A DNA stretch of 64,000 nt from Haemonchus contortus (taxonomy: Eukaryota; Nematoda; Chromadorea; Rhabditida; Trichostrongylidae), in the NCBI GenBank assembly GCA_000469685.2, contig LS997565.1, positions 24,484,272-24,548,271 on the forward strand, given 5' to 3'. The notes below the pieces were generated by a model. The model ran no database searches and was not told the origin of the DNA. It worked only from the letters and a program-made list of their open reading frames with translations. Positions 52,273-62,629 of the stretch are shown here, piece after piece. Positions within the stretch are counted from its first letter, which is position 1. Each line of letters starts with the position of its first letter. A program made the translations under genes and the position numbers.

Positions 52273-52539
52273 TCATTCTGAGAGCTTCCACGTAAAGAGG
52301 CTGTTAAAGATAACTGACTGAGTAGAAGTCGTAGATGACAAGTTGCGTTGTGCCTCCGATGTCATCTTGGACATGTAAATGGCAGAACTCAGCGGGCTAT
52401 GCAAAATGCTCTTGTCGGCCTCGGCCGCTTCGGCTAGAACTGCTGCTCTTCTTTCTTTCAGATTCTGCTTTATCGTTTCTCTGCATAGCTTCGCCACTTC
52501 GGAAGTTAGCTGGTGTTGCCTGTAGGTAGAGCGATTCAC
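52273..52539 (-). pseudogene. RTE LINE fragment (endonuclease-RT linker)
   Basis: The - strand frame reads HQLTSEVAKLCRETIKQNLK, ERRAAVLAEAAEADKSI, the same linker segment that in the larger RTE remnant reads KLCKKAIKKDLKEKRAAF. About 40 residues are recognisable, then the similarity ends. It is an isolated scrap with no flanking LINE domains. Confidence 0.8.
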
Positions 52540-54016
52540 AGCCTTTAAAGAGCGATGTCTCTCGGCAACTTGTAGATTCTGTGCTTTTTCTGTGAGTATT
52601 TATTTAATGTACACACAAAGGTGCGCTACAGAAGCAAAGGGGAAACGCAACCGGTTACAAACTTAAACAGCAAAAAGGCATGAAGCACACAATGGAAAGG
52701 ATTTCTCCAGACTCGATATCCTTGGAAATCCTGTACGCCTAGTAATGCAAACACGTGCTTCCTACTTTCCTTGATTTTCTTCTGAAACACATTGGGATTT
52801 GAGGTCTTTTGGTTTGTTGGTTTGTCGGTTGTGTTGGTTACAGCTAGAACCATTTCGTTCCACGAAAAAAAGTGAGTTGAATACAGTGGCTCGATGGCTT
52901 CTGTTCAGTTCTGGGCATTGTAGGGATAACGAAGTTACACGACCTTGGCACTAATTACTCAGTACTAACTCGGCCGTAGCTTCGGTTCTCGCCTTTCAGC
53001 ATTTCAAAGGAGAATACTGTGTCATTGAATACTCCACTGCGCAATGTTTTAAGACTGAAGCGATGCAGCCGGTCATAAATTGAGTAAAGGTAAAAAACGT
53101 GGGTATACTGGGTCGGGATAGCATCTATGCATTAGGATTTTCGTGAATGTTTTTGAACCTTTTCAGTTTTCGCTTGAAGGCTCCTAGTATGAGTGTTCCA
53201 TATTTGCGAAACCGTATTTGAGTTTGAAGAGTTTTAACAAAATGGAATATCGTTGTACCGAACGAACAATTCTAGGTGTGGCCGAAAATAGCTATGTAAC
53301 GCTTTTCGAACGACTCCATCGATGAGGTGCGGAAAATCCGAGATGGAATTGAAAAAAAAAAACCAAAGTTCGTGGAAGTTCACGTCCCTTCTGACTACCC
53401 TTCGAAACTTGCGCATGAGTTATACTCTTCTAGCAACAGATCCTGGTTGAAAAATTTTCAGTTCTACAGCCTTTTTCCATTCATCACTAGGGGCGGTCAA
53501 CTCGAATCGTCTTTACCCAGACCACCACTACGCGCACCTTTTTCATTATTAGGTCAGATCTTGCATATCTACTTTTCAGCAAACCCAACAAGTCCAACTG
53601 GTTCCCAGACTCTTGGGCGTCCTTCGGATAATTAATAGTTGAGCTCACGAAAAAAAAAACGTTTATTTGGCATTAGTTCTCGATTTCCAGCTTTTCTATG
53701 TTTGTCACACTGTGTAACGATGTACGTTATGTGTTTCGTTTCTAAGATTTCTAACAACGTATTGAATGAATAGATGGATAAACTACCGCTCCTGTCTCAC
53801 AGTACCAAAGGCCTTCTCAAAATTGATGAGCGTGAGACACAATAGCATTTTTCATTCGTGTGGCATCATGGTTATCTTTTGTGAAATACTGGGTGACAAA
53901 ATTGCATTCGAACGACTTGCAACGTGTGAGTAAGTCAAATGCATAGAAGGCGAATATAGTGGAGAAGTAGTGGAGGTATATTCCAGAGGCTTACAGAAAA
54001 GCCTCCAGAAGCGTCT
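52540..54016. other. Unassigned
   Basis: No gene recognised. The frames at 53234-53416 (-) and 53327-53635 (+) overlap each other and show no known domain. Confidence 0.3.
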
Positions 54017-54639
54017 TGTTAGTCAGAGGGAGTGACCAGTAAAACGGGGAGAACTTTCCGTTGCTTGCGTACGTCGAGAGTTGGTCACCTCGCCCACTTC
54101 GCGCGCGGCGCAGTCGACTGAGGTGTCGAGGTGACATTACAGTACCACCATTTATCAGTGGAGCCAATGATTTGCATTTGTCTGTGCTATTTTTTTGTTC
54201 GAGCTAACTGCCGCGGGCCGAGCGCTATTCGTAGCCCTACTGACAACTGCGACGTTTGTCAAAGATCGCGGTCTGACGCGCCGCGTGCGACACCTGCGGC
54301 GTGACCTAGTTTCGACCGACGCGCGCAAGGAAGCGCACCTGTGAAACGGCAGGGTCGCCGTGACCACCCCTGAGGTAGCATGTACTGATCTGGCGGGACC
54401 TGGCGGGAACAGGCAGGGGTATAAGAGGGAATGCTTTTTCAGTTGAGAGAACTCCCGGAGGACCGACCCTCAGTCCTCCCGTCGGGGGGGGGGGGGGGGT
54501 CATTGTTTTTTTATTAATTAGTTTTTCGTCGTTGTGTTCGTGTTTGTCGCGTTTTTTGTTGTCTAATAAATCTGTCCCTGAGCTGTTGCTGCTGTTCACT
54601 AAGCACGTTGGGAGGAGGAGGGACTGTATAATCCTCACA
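54017..54639 (+). repeat. 5' LTR
   Basis: Starts TGTTAGTCAGAGGGAGTGAC and ends ATCCTCACA. It matches 63433-63736 over GAGGTAGC, ATCTGGCGGGACCTGGCGGG, AACAGGCAGG, CCCGGAGGAC, TCATTGTTTTTTTA, TAGTTTTTCGTCGTTG and AGCACGTTGGGAGG. It holds about 300 bp (54048-54349) missing from the 3' LTR, and a poly-G run at 54485-54500. GGTATAAGAGGG near 54418 is a TATA-like word. Confidence 0.9.
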
Positions 54640-55984
54640 TGAGGGCCGAACTAAACTAAAGCGTGCGGGAACAGTAAACAGTAGCTACAGGAGGTTGGAT
54701 TACGGAGATCAAACTGAAAGAAGCAGATTTGGACTCGTGAGAAAGGGCGTCCCAAAACTGTTGGTGAAGGCAGCTTGGCTCGTGGTACACGGCGAGCCAA
54801 GGCTGTAAGTATCGATCGATTCATACAAGAGGGGTGAACCACAGGGGCTGTAAGAGGTAGCTTAGAGAATCAATCGATCGTGAACAATCAACCAGGTCGT
54901 ATTGACGTCGTGCGTTCACGCTTCCGCTGATCAGAGTTGATAGTAAAGTCAAGTAACTGCAGGTTTTACAGTTACTAACAGAGGTGACCAAATAAGATGG
55001 TGGGCCAAGACGATGTCGACATGGAGGAAGATATCGAGGAACACCTACAGGAACCAGGAGTGAAATCAGATGATTCCGCTTTCCCACTTTAATAGATCAG
55101 TGAATAATTGAAAAGGATAGGCTTCCTTTTGAAACAAGTATCACAGGTCGCGAACGAGGAAGAGAGAGAGAGCACAGGGTTTCTGATCGGTACAAAGAGA
55201 AACATGCGGATATAGTGAAGAGAGAAGTGGATAAAATCTGCGAAGAAGTGGAGATACTGGCAAGTAGTTGTAAGACCACAACCGTGAGTCAAACTTGACA
55301 TATTCATGGTTCGCACATGAGAGGAATAGAAACAACTGCACCACAGAGAAGGATGGTTCTGGCAGCAGTATGTAAAGAATTAAACACGGATGCGTCACAG
55401 GTAATGAAAGTAGCAGAGCGACTCAAGGAGAAGACGGGCACCCCAAGATATACTGATGTGAATGACGAAAAGGGTTGCAATGGTGAGTGTTCTGACAGTG
55501 GCTGCTTTCATAGTCCGCCGGCGTGCGTGCCAGCGTGCCGAGGCAGTGCTAGTTGGGAGGAGGGTGGGAGACGTTCGGTCAGCCCCTTTGAAGGGCTGTA
55601 AACAAAGAGAGACAAGATCAAAACCATTTGCACGAGCTCCTGATTGTTTGGTCTTTGATCTTGTTCATCTTCGTTTCCACCCCTTCGAAGGAGCTGACCG
55701 ACCGTCTGCCTCCCTCTTCCCCCTAGCACTGCCTCGGCACGCCGGCACGCACGCCGGCGGACTATGAAAGCAGCCACTGTCACTCATTCACATCAGTAAA
55801 TCTTGGGGTGTCCGTCTTGCGATGGAGAAAGAAATAATCTGGTTTTACAGTCAGCATCGACTCTGCGGATTGGAGCACCTTACGAGTCCAAATGGAGGCA
55901 TTATGCGCAGGCCTGCTTGGAGGAACCAAGAAGACAACAAGGTCAGAGTTTGAATATGAATATGCTTGACTGCTTTCAATCTTT
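54640..55984 (+). other. Retrotransposon leader and gag start, with foldback insert
   Basis: Behind the LTR, pieces such as LNTDASQVMKVAERLKEKTG (about 55378-55437) look like the start of gag. The stretch is broken by a large inverted repeat. No standard primer-binding site complementary to a tRNA end could be assigned. Confidence 0.5.
55433..55816. repeat. Foldback (large inverted repeat)
   Basis: Arms pair outer 55433-55465 with 55784-55816 and inner 55493-55550 with 55725-55782 (58 bp each, with few mismatches). Similarity then continues inwards through GGTCAGC-CCTT-GAAGGG and ACAAGATCAAA words almost to the centre near 55640. The left arm has an extra 27 bp (55466-55492). The outer arms are gag sequence in opposite orientation (TGTPRYTDVN forward, TDTPRFTDVN reverse). 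Confidence 0.9.
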
Positions 55985-56840
55985 GTCATGTGCCGTCCTG
56001 GCGTTTACAAAGGAAAGCTCAATGAGAATTTCAGAAAATTTGTTGGAAGGTTCCGGAGGAAATATCAAAGGGTAATAACGAGCGATGAGACACTTATTGA
56101 AATATTGGGAGATGATGTTCTGGAAGGTAGAGCAAAGTCAGTTCTCTTGTCTTCACCGGTGGAAGTGAAACACAGGGGATTTGAGGTGGCGCTAGAATAG
56201 TTGGAGAAATTGCACGCGGAGGATAGCGTGCCTGGTAGGATGCGCGCCATTGCCGAGTTGCGAGAATGAGGATTCGCCCCAACCAAGAGGTCGCCGACTT
56301 TTGCGTAGCACTGGAGAAACTGGGAAGGAAAGCCAACCAGCAGGGTAGGATAGAGGACAGTTCACTGAAATCCGCGCCCATCCTCCTGTCTAATCTCAGG
56401 GAGTGACCCGAGTATACTCAGCTTTGAGTGCGCCTTATAGGACGACTCCAGACAAAGCGTATGAAGGCGTTAAACAGTTGGCTTTATCCATCGAGCTATC
56501 TAAAATAATGTACGGAGGGACATAAGAAAAGGAAGATTGATATCGTTACTAGAGATTAAGAGCAAAGGCCTACAGCAACACTGAGGAATCAAAGGTTGGA
56601 AAGATGGCAAGAAGCACCGAAGTCAGGGAGACAAGAAAAGAGGAAAAGGAGATGACGAGGCAGGGTTATCTCGAGATCGGGTCGGGAAATCCTCAAAACC
56701 ACCTTCCAAGATCACAAGAACGGAGATCGTCCGGCGGGCCAGACCCTGCGGAGAGGAAGTACAGTGATAGTAAGAAGTAATTTAAGCGCTCAAAGTTTGG
56801 CCACATAGCAAAGGAGTGTACCCAAAGAACGTAGGTGAGA
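55985..56840 (+). pseudogene. gag of the LTR retrotransposon, broken
   Basis: Capsid-type stretch VYKGKLNENFRKFVGRFRRK, DETLIEILGDDVLEGRAK, LEKLHAEDSVPGRMRAIAEL and MRIRPNQEVADFCVALEKLG, followed by a zinc-knuckle remnant FKRSKFGHIAKECTQR (56781-56828) in which the cysteines expected before and within FKR are lost. It would encode the particle protein. Stops at about 56198 and later, and several frame changes, make it inactive. Confidence 0.85.
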
Positions 56841-56997
56841 CGGATAAACGAGAGTCGAGATAGAAGTGACTTTGAGATACCGAGGGAATCTCGCGGATTA
56901 CTCAGAAAGCGAGGAGCATGGATGTAAAAACAATAGACGCCCGAAAACATCTTCACCGCTGGTAGTGAAAAAATGGCATGTTGGACGAGAATGCTGG

Positions 56998-57180
56998 AAT
57001 GTCGAGTGCCTGCTCTATAAGATACAGGTTCGATGATCAGCATAGTGCCCGTGGGAGTGTTAGCACGCGCCAAAGACAGAGGTTCCGGCGTGGATAGGCT
57101 TGAACTCATTAATTATGGCGAGAACGTGCCAGTTTAAGATGCGTCTAATAATAGAATGGAATTTTTGGGCGCAGTCAGGG
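56998..57180 (+). pseudogene. Retrotransposon aspartic protease remnant
   Basis: The active-site motif DTGS is encoded at 57021-57032, directly after an in-frame TAA, and continues MISIVPVGVLARAKDRGSGV and, after a frameshift, DASNNRMEFLGAV. Confidence 0.8.
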
Positions 57181-57467
57181 TAAGAAATTGAGTAGGAAGG
57201 TGGACGAAGCAGCGATGTCAGCAGCTTCTACATCGTAGTTAGCTGCGACGATAAGGTTCTTCACAGGACCAATGCGTTGAGCGACCTCGCAGTGGACCTG
57301 ACGATTCCGCAAGCCAGATCAGGGAACCGTAATAAAAGAGGCGTAGAGAATAAGGCAATAGCGGTAGCAAAGCGAATACATTATATATCCCGCCTTACAC
57401 ATCCAAGATAGTAAGCGCTCCGCGCATCCAAGATAGCGCGCTGTGATAGAGGGGCAAGCGGCAAAGG

Positions 57468-58870
57468 GTGTCGTTTGACCATCTAGGAAAGGACTTGGAT
57501 ACGAAATCTTTCAAGACCAAAAATTGGGTTAACCCATGTATGATAGAGGATCCACCGCGGACAATTAGTGCACACGAAAGGCGAGCTCTGCTAATCGAGC
57601 AGATAAAACAAAGTTCAAATATGGATGAGATAAGTGGTGATGTAATAAAGGTACTGGATGACTTTCCAGAGGCATTTTCGGTGTCGGATCGCGAGCTCAC
57701 AGGAACTGACAGGTAACTATGGAGTCAGATACAGGGGAGAACAAGCCCATAAAAATGAAGGCGAGACCTGTCCCTTCAGCGGTGAGGAAAAAGCTCAAGA
57801 ATCTGCTGACTGATTTGCAGAATCGAAAAATCATAGAGAGGAGCAACTCCGATTGGGCATCGTGGACCCGTATCCATTGCCAACTTTGGATGTCATACTT
57901 CGTAGTATGGCAGGAAAAAGATGGTTTTCTTCTCTAGACCTCTGCAAAAAGTGTGCTCCAAGTTAAAGGAGCCTGGGCTACGAGCAAAGCCTCAGTAGTG
58001 TGTTTTGTTGAAAGAACATGTAAGCTTTTTAGGGCACATATTTGATTCGGAAGGCGTGCCCACAGACCCCAAAAAGGTTGAGGCTATCGCAGAGTATCTT
58101 GCACCGAGAGTTGTCAAAAGGTTGCGAACATTTTTAGGAAGGACATCCTTCTATAGTAAGTTTTGTTTGGTATTCTCAAAACTGGCTGGTTGTCTTTTCA
58201 CTCTGACGTCACTCAGGTCACCCTGAGAATGGACGAAGAACATGACGAGGCATTTGGAAATATAAAGAAAAAGAACACATCAGCACCTGTTTTAATGAGG
58301 CCAAACATCGAAAGAGCCAGGGAGGGAACAATACCATTCATTATCTATTAGGGCATATCAACGACCGGTCTGGGTGCTTTGTTATCAAAAAAGAATGATG
58401 ACAAGCAACTACATCCCTCTATTTTGCGTTAAAAAGTCTAAGTAGAGCTGAGAAGGTATCTCGTCACAGATCTCGAAGCTTTGGCGGTAATCTTTGCAGT
58501 GCGCAGATTTCACATGTTTATATACGGTCTCCCAATGATAGGTTTGACGGATCATCAGCCCTTGCTTTTTAAGCGCTTTCGGTTCATGTTCTCAGATGGT
58601 CTCTTGAGATACAACGATATAAAATTGAGATAAAGTTCGTGATAGGTAAAAACAATGCAGTGGCTGACGCATTGAGTAGAGGGACGGGAGAGTGGTCGAG
58701 TATAATATCTCCAAACGGAGTCGACGACGCGGTAGTAAGTAAGTTAGAGATCCAGAAAGAGTCGCAATGGATGGTTGAGCTCAGGGAGAACTCACACCCA
58801 GTCAAAGTTGTGCTGGAAGGAAAGGTAGAGGGCATTAAAACGTTGATGGGGTCAAAGCAGTCTGTGCTAT
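57468..58870 (+). pseudogene. Reverse transcriptase-RNaseH, internally deleted
   Basis: The RT entry region reads VLDDFPEAFSVSDRELTGTD and KPIKMKARPVPSAVRKKLKN (57650-57810), then RKIIERSNSDWAS. Motif A survives as SSLDLC (about 57932). Directly afterwards the frame jumps to VCSKLKEPGLR and LLKEHVSFLGHIFDSEGVP (58001-58066), so the segment carrying the catalytic YxDD is gone. RNaseH pieces follow: PFIIY, DKQLHP, LVTDLEALAVIFAVRRFHMF and IGLTDHQPLLF (58330-58570), then KFVIGKNNAVADALSRG (58633-58685). The deletion removes RT activity. Confidence 0.9.
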
Positions 58871-58883
58871 AGCTGATTTCGTT

Positions 58884-60410
58884 GTGAAAGATGAGGAGTT
58901 AAAGATGTACCGTAGTGAGGGGAAACTCGTATTTGTTATGCCTAAGAGCGCCGGACAACAAATTTTCCAAGATGCTCATGCCGGAACATTCTTAGGACAC
59001 TTTAGCGCATACAAGCTATACAACAGACTCTATAAGGGAAGTTTTCTAGCCGAAAGTGCTACAAGATATTCGCCAGTGGACGCGCGAATGTCGGATATAT
59101 TTTGTACATAACCCGAAGTCGATGGTGAAAACCTATGGTCTGAAACCTATAGTCACGACAAAGCCATATGAGACCGTGGGTGCAGACATTCTGAAGTTAG
59201 GCTTAATGACAAGCATTGGAGAATTTCAGAATAAGGTGATGACAGAGCTGAGTAAAATTACTAAGATTTAACATGTCACCACAAAAGGATATAACCCGAG
59301 AGAAAATGGCCTCACAGTAAGACTGAACGGTACGATAGCAGCGACGCTCCGCCGCAGTAGAGTGACACCAATGGAATGTCAAGAAGGGAGTCGAATAATC
59401 AATGTTTTGACCTATCACTAATCTGTTGCAGAAATTGCGCGGGAAAATGGCGCCGAGCGAGAACAACGCGCCAATAGAGGCAGTGGACGTTTCGCAACAC
59501 CGACAGGAGACCCGCCGTTCTTCCCGTAAGGAGAAGAACCCTTTCCAGCATCGACCCCCTAGGTTCCCCTTCTTCTTTTGCCTTATCTGTGGTGAGAACC
59601 GACTACCGATTCCTGATTTCTTGTTGTCTCGCGGATAATAGTTGCATTATTTTCCTTTATTTTGAATCTCATCAATAACGATATCTCTCTTGGAAATCTC
59701 CCCACAGCATTACCTCCACAGCGCTATCCTATTGTTTGTTTGATCTCTTTGGTGCCATACCATTCTTTTGTTTTGTTGCGAGTTGCCATGCAATAGTTCT
59801 GATAATTTGTACGTGTAGACCGACGTGCAATAAAAAAGCTGCATGACGGAAGTTTGGTATTGATCGTTTACTCGGCTTATTACTACGTGAATATTTGATC
59901 GTACTCCCTGAAAGAATAGGTAGTACCGACTGGATGGGACGTCGGACCTTCGTTTTGCCTCATGGCCTATAATATGACACCACATCGATCAAACGGACAA
60001 AGAACGTACTTCGTCCTACACGGGATTGACCCGCATTTCCCATCAGCGGTTATACCTAATAGTGGTGTAAGCGCGTAAGGTAGCAAATCAAGCTAGGGTA
60101 TGATAAAAGACATAAGGTTGACCCGAGAAAACTAACAAAGTAGAAGATAGGGTATATTTATTTGCCAAATGAGAAAGGTTCGAATGTTTACCCGAACTGG
60201 CGTGTGAATTGGCGGGACCATTCAGAATGCTGGAAACAGGCACAAACTCCGCTTTAGTCAGTAGAATAGGAGTAAGGAGGAATCGATCAAAGTACAGTTC
60301 GATATGTTGAGGACAGTGCCTAGTAGCATTTCTGACGAACCCATCGGTACAAAAACAAAGAGAGGAAAGTGTGGTAGAAAACCAACAAAACATAGTGTAT
60401 GTAGTATTAA
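58884..60410 (+). pseudogene. Integrase, deleted and interrupted
   Basis: Part of the zinc-binding N-terminus is visible as AGTFLGHFSAYKLYNRLYKG (58978-59040). The core start reads KPYETVGADILKLG (first catalytic Asp, about 59185). The part with the second Asp is missing: GLMTS joins IGEFQNKVMTELSKI. RENGLTVRLNGT (59302-59335) has Val where the catalytic Glu is expected. An insertion (59385-59909) splits the frame after VTPMEC; it resumes WDVGPSFCLMAYNMTPHRSN (59931-59990), YFVLHGIDP, then the C-terminal part ACELAGPFRMLETGTNSALV and SDEPIGTKTKRGKCGRKP (60205-60390). Confidence 0.88.
59385..59909 (+). mobile_element. About 525-bp insertion inside integrase
   Basis: Its ends show an imperfect inverted repeat: AGGGAGTCGAATAATCAA on the left, and on the right the reverse complement of AGGGAGTACGATCAAAT. 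It carries a TTGCAG acceptor-like word followed by a 63-codon frame beginning MAPSENNAPIEAVDVSQ (59444-59635) and an AATAAA-type word near 59829. I do not recognise the peptide. It could be a small DNA transposon that captured an exon. Confidence 0.5.
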
Positions 60411-61419
60411 AGTGTTGTGTTGCGGAGGCGCGACGCTTTTGAGCCCGTTGAAAAAATGCATCTTTTATTCCTATGCGGAAACGGCTGTTTCGATGGAGCG
60501 ACGTTGAAAGAAATTAAGAACACAACTTGTCCGGGCGCTGTGTCCAGAGAACCAATAGCGACATTTTGGGAGGCTTGGCTAGCAGCGAGCATTTTTAGGA
60601 GGACGGACATAAGCATGGGAGAAGAGATAAGAATGCACAGGAAAGGAAGTGTGTGCTATGAGCGAGGCTTTGAAGGATGTGCCTAAGATGGCATGCGACA
60701 AATGCTTAGACTGGACGGAGTTCATCATGAACGCGGAAAGGATCACTCAGTATTCAGAAATGCAGGGACACTCCGTCGAAATGCCATATGAGGAACCGTT
60801 ACGATCTGTTCGGCAGAGCTGAAAGAGGGCGTAATCAAAGGAAGGCCTCAAAAGGAGGGCTATGTCGGATTCACAGCCGGCGAAGGAGCGTTGGCTCTGG
60901 AAAGGGACGGCTGAAAAGGGGAAATCGTCATTAAAATAGCCACGACATTCGATCGAGTATTGTAAATCCTCGAAGAATGGTGCGCGTTTCGTACGTGAGT
61001 AATGATGCGGCCAATAGACCCGAAAATGAAGGAGGACAAACTCAAAAAGCTGTTGAAAATGGCGAGAAGCAAAATAAAGGCGGACGGAAATTCGTCACAA
61101 TATGATCGCCTGTGAACGAAAGAAACGTGGTGAAATAGCGAGCCATGCAAGAGCTGTGGAGCGCACTGGATACCTCGCTCCAAAAGATCGAAGACGAAAA
61201 CCAATTTTTTTGAGAAGTCGGGATCAAAAATCATGGATGGCACATTGTATATCTAAGCAGGTTCACCAGGAGGGTAGCGCATGATTTTGTTTGGGGCATG
61301 CAGGAGCAGGCGTGCCCAGGGCAGCTTTCAAGGCAGCGGAGAAGAGAGCCGTTGAGGCATACTCCTGCATTACCGGATTCTAGGTTCCTGACATGGATAG
61401 AGATGGGTATAGAGTATAA
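60411..61419 (+). pseudogene. Retrotransposon sequence behind integrase, third frame remnant
   Basis: Coding-like pieces separated by stops: KMACDKCLDWTEFIMNAERI (about 60687-60746), MRPIDPKMKEDKLKKLLKMA (61006-61065), RSKIKADGN and ASHARAVERTGYL. No domain recognised. The position, between integrase and the 3' LTR, is where some gypsy-type elements hold an extra frame. Confidence 0.4.
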
Positions 61420-62629
61420 TCCAGGTATTAGGGCTATTAAATGTCTTAACAGTAATAATACCTATAAATATGTTAACAATGAAACAAAAATAGATATAAT
61501 AAGGAGACACATAGAATTATGTAATCGTAACGGGATAAAAGCAGAAACAGATTGTGACTTACCTATTATATATGCAATTCCTAAGATCCACAAAAACCCA
61601 ATTAAATTTAGATATATTACAGGAGCAAGTAATAGCAGTTTAATTCCCTTAGCTTTAGAACTGCACTCAATTTTCAAGTATTTAAAAGAACATTTTATAA
61701 GGTATAGTAAAGTTGTACAATCCAATAATGGTACAATAAAAACATATTGGGCTATAAATAACATAAATATCAGTAATGAACTTAATCATATTTCTGCAAG
61801 CAATTTAAAAATTTACACAGCAGACTTCACAGATATGTTTACTAACTTAGGACATAATCTTATTATAGAAAGCATAACTAACTTACTTGACATTTGTTTC
61901 AAAAACTCTGGTAAGCAGTATATAGCTACTAATGGTTATCGAGTGTTCTATACAGATTGTATCAATATTAAACCTACCTATAGAATATACAACAAAGTCG
62001 ATCTGTTATATTTTATAGAATATCTACTCACTAATAGTTATTGCATATTTGGAGGCATCATATTCAAACAAAGTAAGGGAGTTCCACAAGGGGGAAACTT
62101 TAGCCCTATATTAGCAGATCTCACTTTATCATATATGGAATATGAGTATGCAATAAAAGTTAAACACAATGCAAATAAAATATTCATACCTTTCAGATAT
62201 ATGGATGACCTCTTAATAGTACATAATCAGAAAGAAGTAGATGTAGACAGCCGTATTGCAGATATATACAAAGATAAGCTCGAATATAAAAAAACACATA
62301 TTTCAGGAGAATATTCTAATTATTTGGACCTTACCATTAGAGTGGTAGATAACAGACTTATTACTAAACTTTATAACAAAACTGATGAATTTAACTTTAA
62401 AGTCATTAGATTCCCTCATTTTGATACTAATATATCTAATAAAACTAAGTCGGCGGTTATTTATACTGAAACACTTAGAATTTCCAATACATGCTCTAAT
62501 TCTGATTCCTTCATCCTTAGACTGAAAGAAATGATAGATATACTTACATTTTCTAGGTATGATAGGACCATTATTATATCTAGTATAGTTAGATGTATCT
62601 ATAATAACAAATTCATTGGTTATAAATAA
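61298..62629 (+). CDS. Penelope-like reverse transcriptase, intact frame, probably 5'-truncated
   Basis: 443 codons without a stop, the longest frame in the window. RNA-dependent DNA polymerase of a retroelement. Residues 1-43 look like the surrounding gypsy tail; from about residue 44 the codons become extremely AT-rich (ATA, TTA, AAT). RT blocks: IYAIPKIHKNPIKFRYITGA (91-110), motif A ADFTDMFTN (175-183, Asp176), motif B KGVPQGGNFSPILADL (260-275), motif C FRYMDDLLIV (299-308, catalytic Asp pair 303-304), NYLDLTI (341-347), then TKLYNKTDEFNFKVIRFPHF (356-375). The IPKIHK start, the GVPxG motif and the LYDKxDxFNF-type tail are shared with Penelope-like RTs. No GIY-YIG endonuclease was found on either side. 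The N-terminal domain that normally precedes IPKIHK is mostly missing, which supports 5' truncation. Confidence 0.8.
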   Translation: MQEQACPGQLSRQRRREPLRHTPALPDSRFLTWIEMGIEYNPGIRAIKCLNSNNTYKYVNNETKIDIIRRHIELCNRNGIKAETDCDLPIIYAIPKIHKNPIKFRYITGASNSSLIPLALELHSIFKYLKEHFIRYSKVVQSNNGTIKTYWAINNINISNELNHISASNLKIYTADFTDMFTNLGHNLIIESITNLLDICFKNSGKQYIATNGYRVFYTDCINIKPTYRIYNKVDLLYFIEYLLTNSYCIFGGIIFKQSKGVPQGGNFSPILADLTLSYMEYEYAIKVKHNANKIFIPFRYMDDLLIVHNQKEVDVDSRIADIYKDKLEYKKTHISGEYSNYLDLTIRVVDNRLITKLYNKTDEFNFKVIRFPHFDTNISNKTKSAVIYTETLRISNTCSNSDSFILRLKEMIDILTFSRYDRTIIISSIVRCIYNNKFIGYK

